Shown: in pieces, positions 4,903 to 5,034 of the stretch
Layout of the letters: every line of letters begins with the position of its first letter
Numbering within the stretch: position 1 is the first letter of the stretch
Origin: an uncultured Actinomycetes bacterium
GTDB taxonomy: Bacteria > Actinomycetota > Coriobacteriia > Coriobacteriales > RUG844
DNA length: 5,034 nt
Assembly: GCA_900313875.1 (NCBI GenBank)
Contig: OMSY01000206.1
Span: 1 to 5,034 of the forward strand
Direction of reading: 5' to 3'
Program-made: the position numbers and the translations under genes
Notes under the pieces: generated by a model
Told to the model about the DNA's origin: nothing
What the model saw: only the letters and a program-made list of their open reading frames with translations
Databases searched by the model: none

Positions 4903-5034
4903 GGTACCGGGCACCTGGTACCGGGAACCACTCGAAAGGTACTCGGTACCGGGAACCATTCGACACCACCCGGTACCGGGAACCATCGCCTCACCTGGTA
5001 CCGGGAACCACTCGGTACCAGGTACCGGGTACCA
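4903..5034. repeat. Cluster of short GGTACCGGGAACCA repeats, continuing to the window edge
   Basis: The 14-nt core GGTACCGGGAACCA occurs exactly at 4917-4930, 4945-4958, 4972-4985 and 4997-5010, spaced 28, 27 and 25 nt apart. Three of the four copies extend to 18 nt as GGTACCGGGAACCAyTCG (4917, 4945, 4997); the copy at 4972 lacks one base. Variant cores are at 4903-4916 (GGTACCGGGCACCT, directly abutting the next copy) and 5021-5034 (GGTACCGGGTACCA, 24 nt after the previous). Spacers of 8-10 nt between 18-nt units differ in sequence. Each core is an imperfect dyad centred on a G; the last one, GGTACC-G-GGTACC, is perfect. The cluster lies about 150 nt upstream of the transporter operon. Units are too short and spacers too small for a CRISPR array. 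Regulator operators, an iteron-like site or a simple intergenic repeat family are all possible. The right boundary is not seen. Confidence 0.85.

Noticed and set aside
4903..5034. CRISPR array
   Set aside because: The repeat unit is 14-18 nt and spacers are 8-10 nt, far below CRISPR dimensions, two copies abut without a spacer, and no cas gene is present in the window.

Overview
The window looks like chromosomal DNA from a high-GC Gram-positive bacterium. GC-rich third codon positions, strong AAGGAGG-type ribosome binding sites, a lipoprotein-type solute-binding protein with a poly-Ser linker, and a YfhO-family membrane protein together fit an actinobacterium of the Coriobacteriia type (Collinsella/Olsenella/Eggerthella relatives). 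That placement is inference from style and gene content; no rRNA or other phylogenetic marker is present.

Layout from left to right. (i) Positions 1-1374, minus strand: a large polytopic membrane protein of the YfhO family. It starts at 1374 and runs off the left edge, so its C-terminal part and stop codon are missing. (ii) Positions 1375-1637: a divergent intergenic region with a candidate promoter facing each way. (iii) Positions 1638-2009, plus strand: a stand-alone DUF4180 protein of unknown function. (iv) Positions 2010-2222: a convergent intergenic region with a strong GC-rich hairpin, probably a shared terminator, and a second smaller hairpin close to the end of the transporter operon. 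(v) Positions 2223-4751, minus strand: a complete three-gene polar amino-acid ABC importer, transcribed right to left as binding lipoprotein, then permease, then ATPase. (vi) Positions 4752-4902: the operon leader and upstream region. (vii) Positions 4903-5034: a cluster of short repeats built on GGTACCGGGAACCA, continuing to the right edge.

How the genes work together: the lipoprotein captures an amino acid outside the membrane and delivers it to the HisMQ-type permease, presumably a homodimer because only one permease gene is present. The GlnQ/HisP-type ATPase powers import. Permease and ATPase are tightly coupled (17 nt apart). The binding protein is separated from the permease by 229 nt that hold a near-perfect 16-bp hairpin, the usual arrangement for expressing more binding protein than membrane components. 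The exact amino-acid substrate cannot be read from the sequence.

No clearly new multi-gene system is visible. The most unusual element is the right-edge repeat cluster, which no standard feature type explains. The long plus-strand open frames across 361-1329 and 2208-4757 are antisense shadows of the real minus-strand genes.
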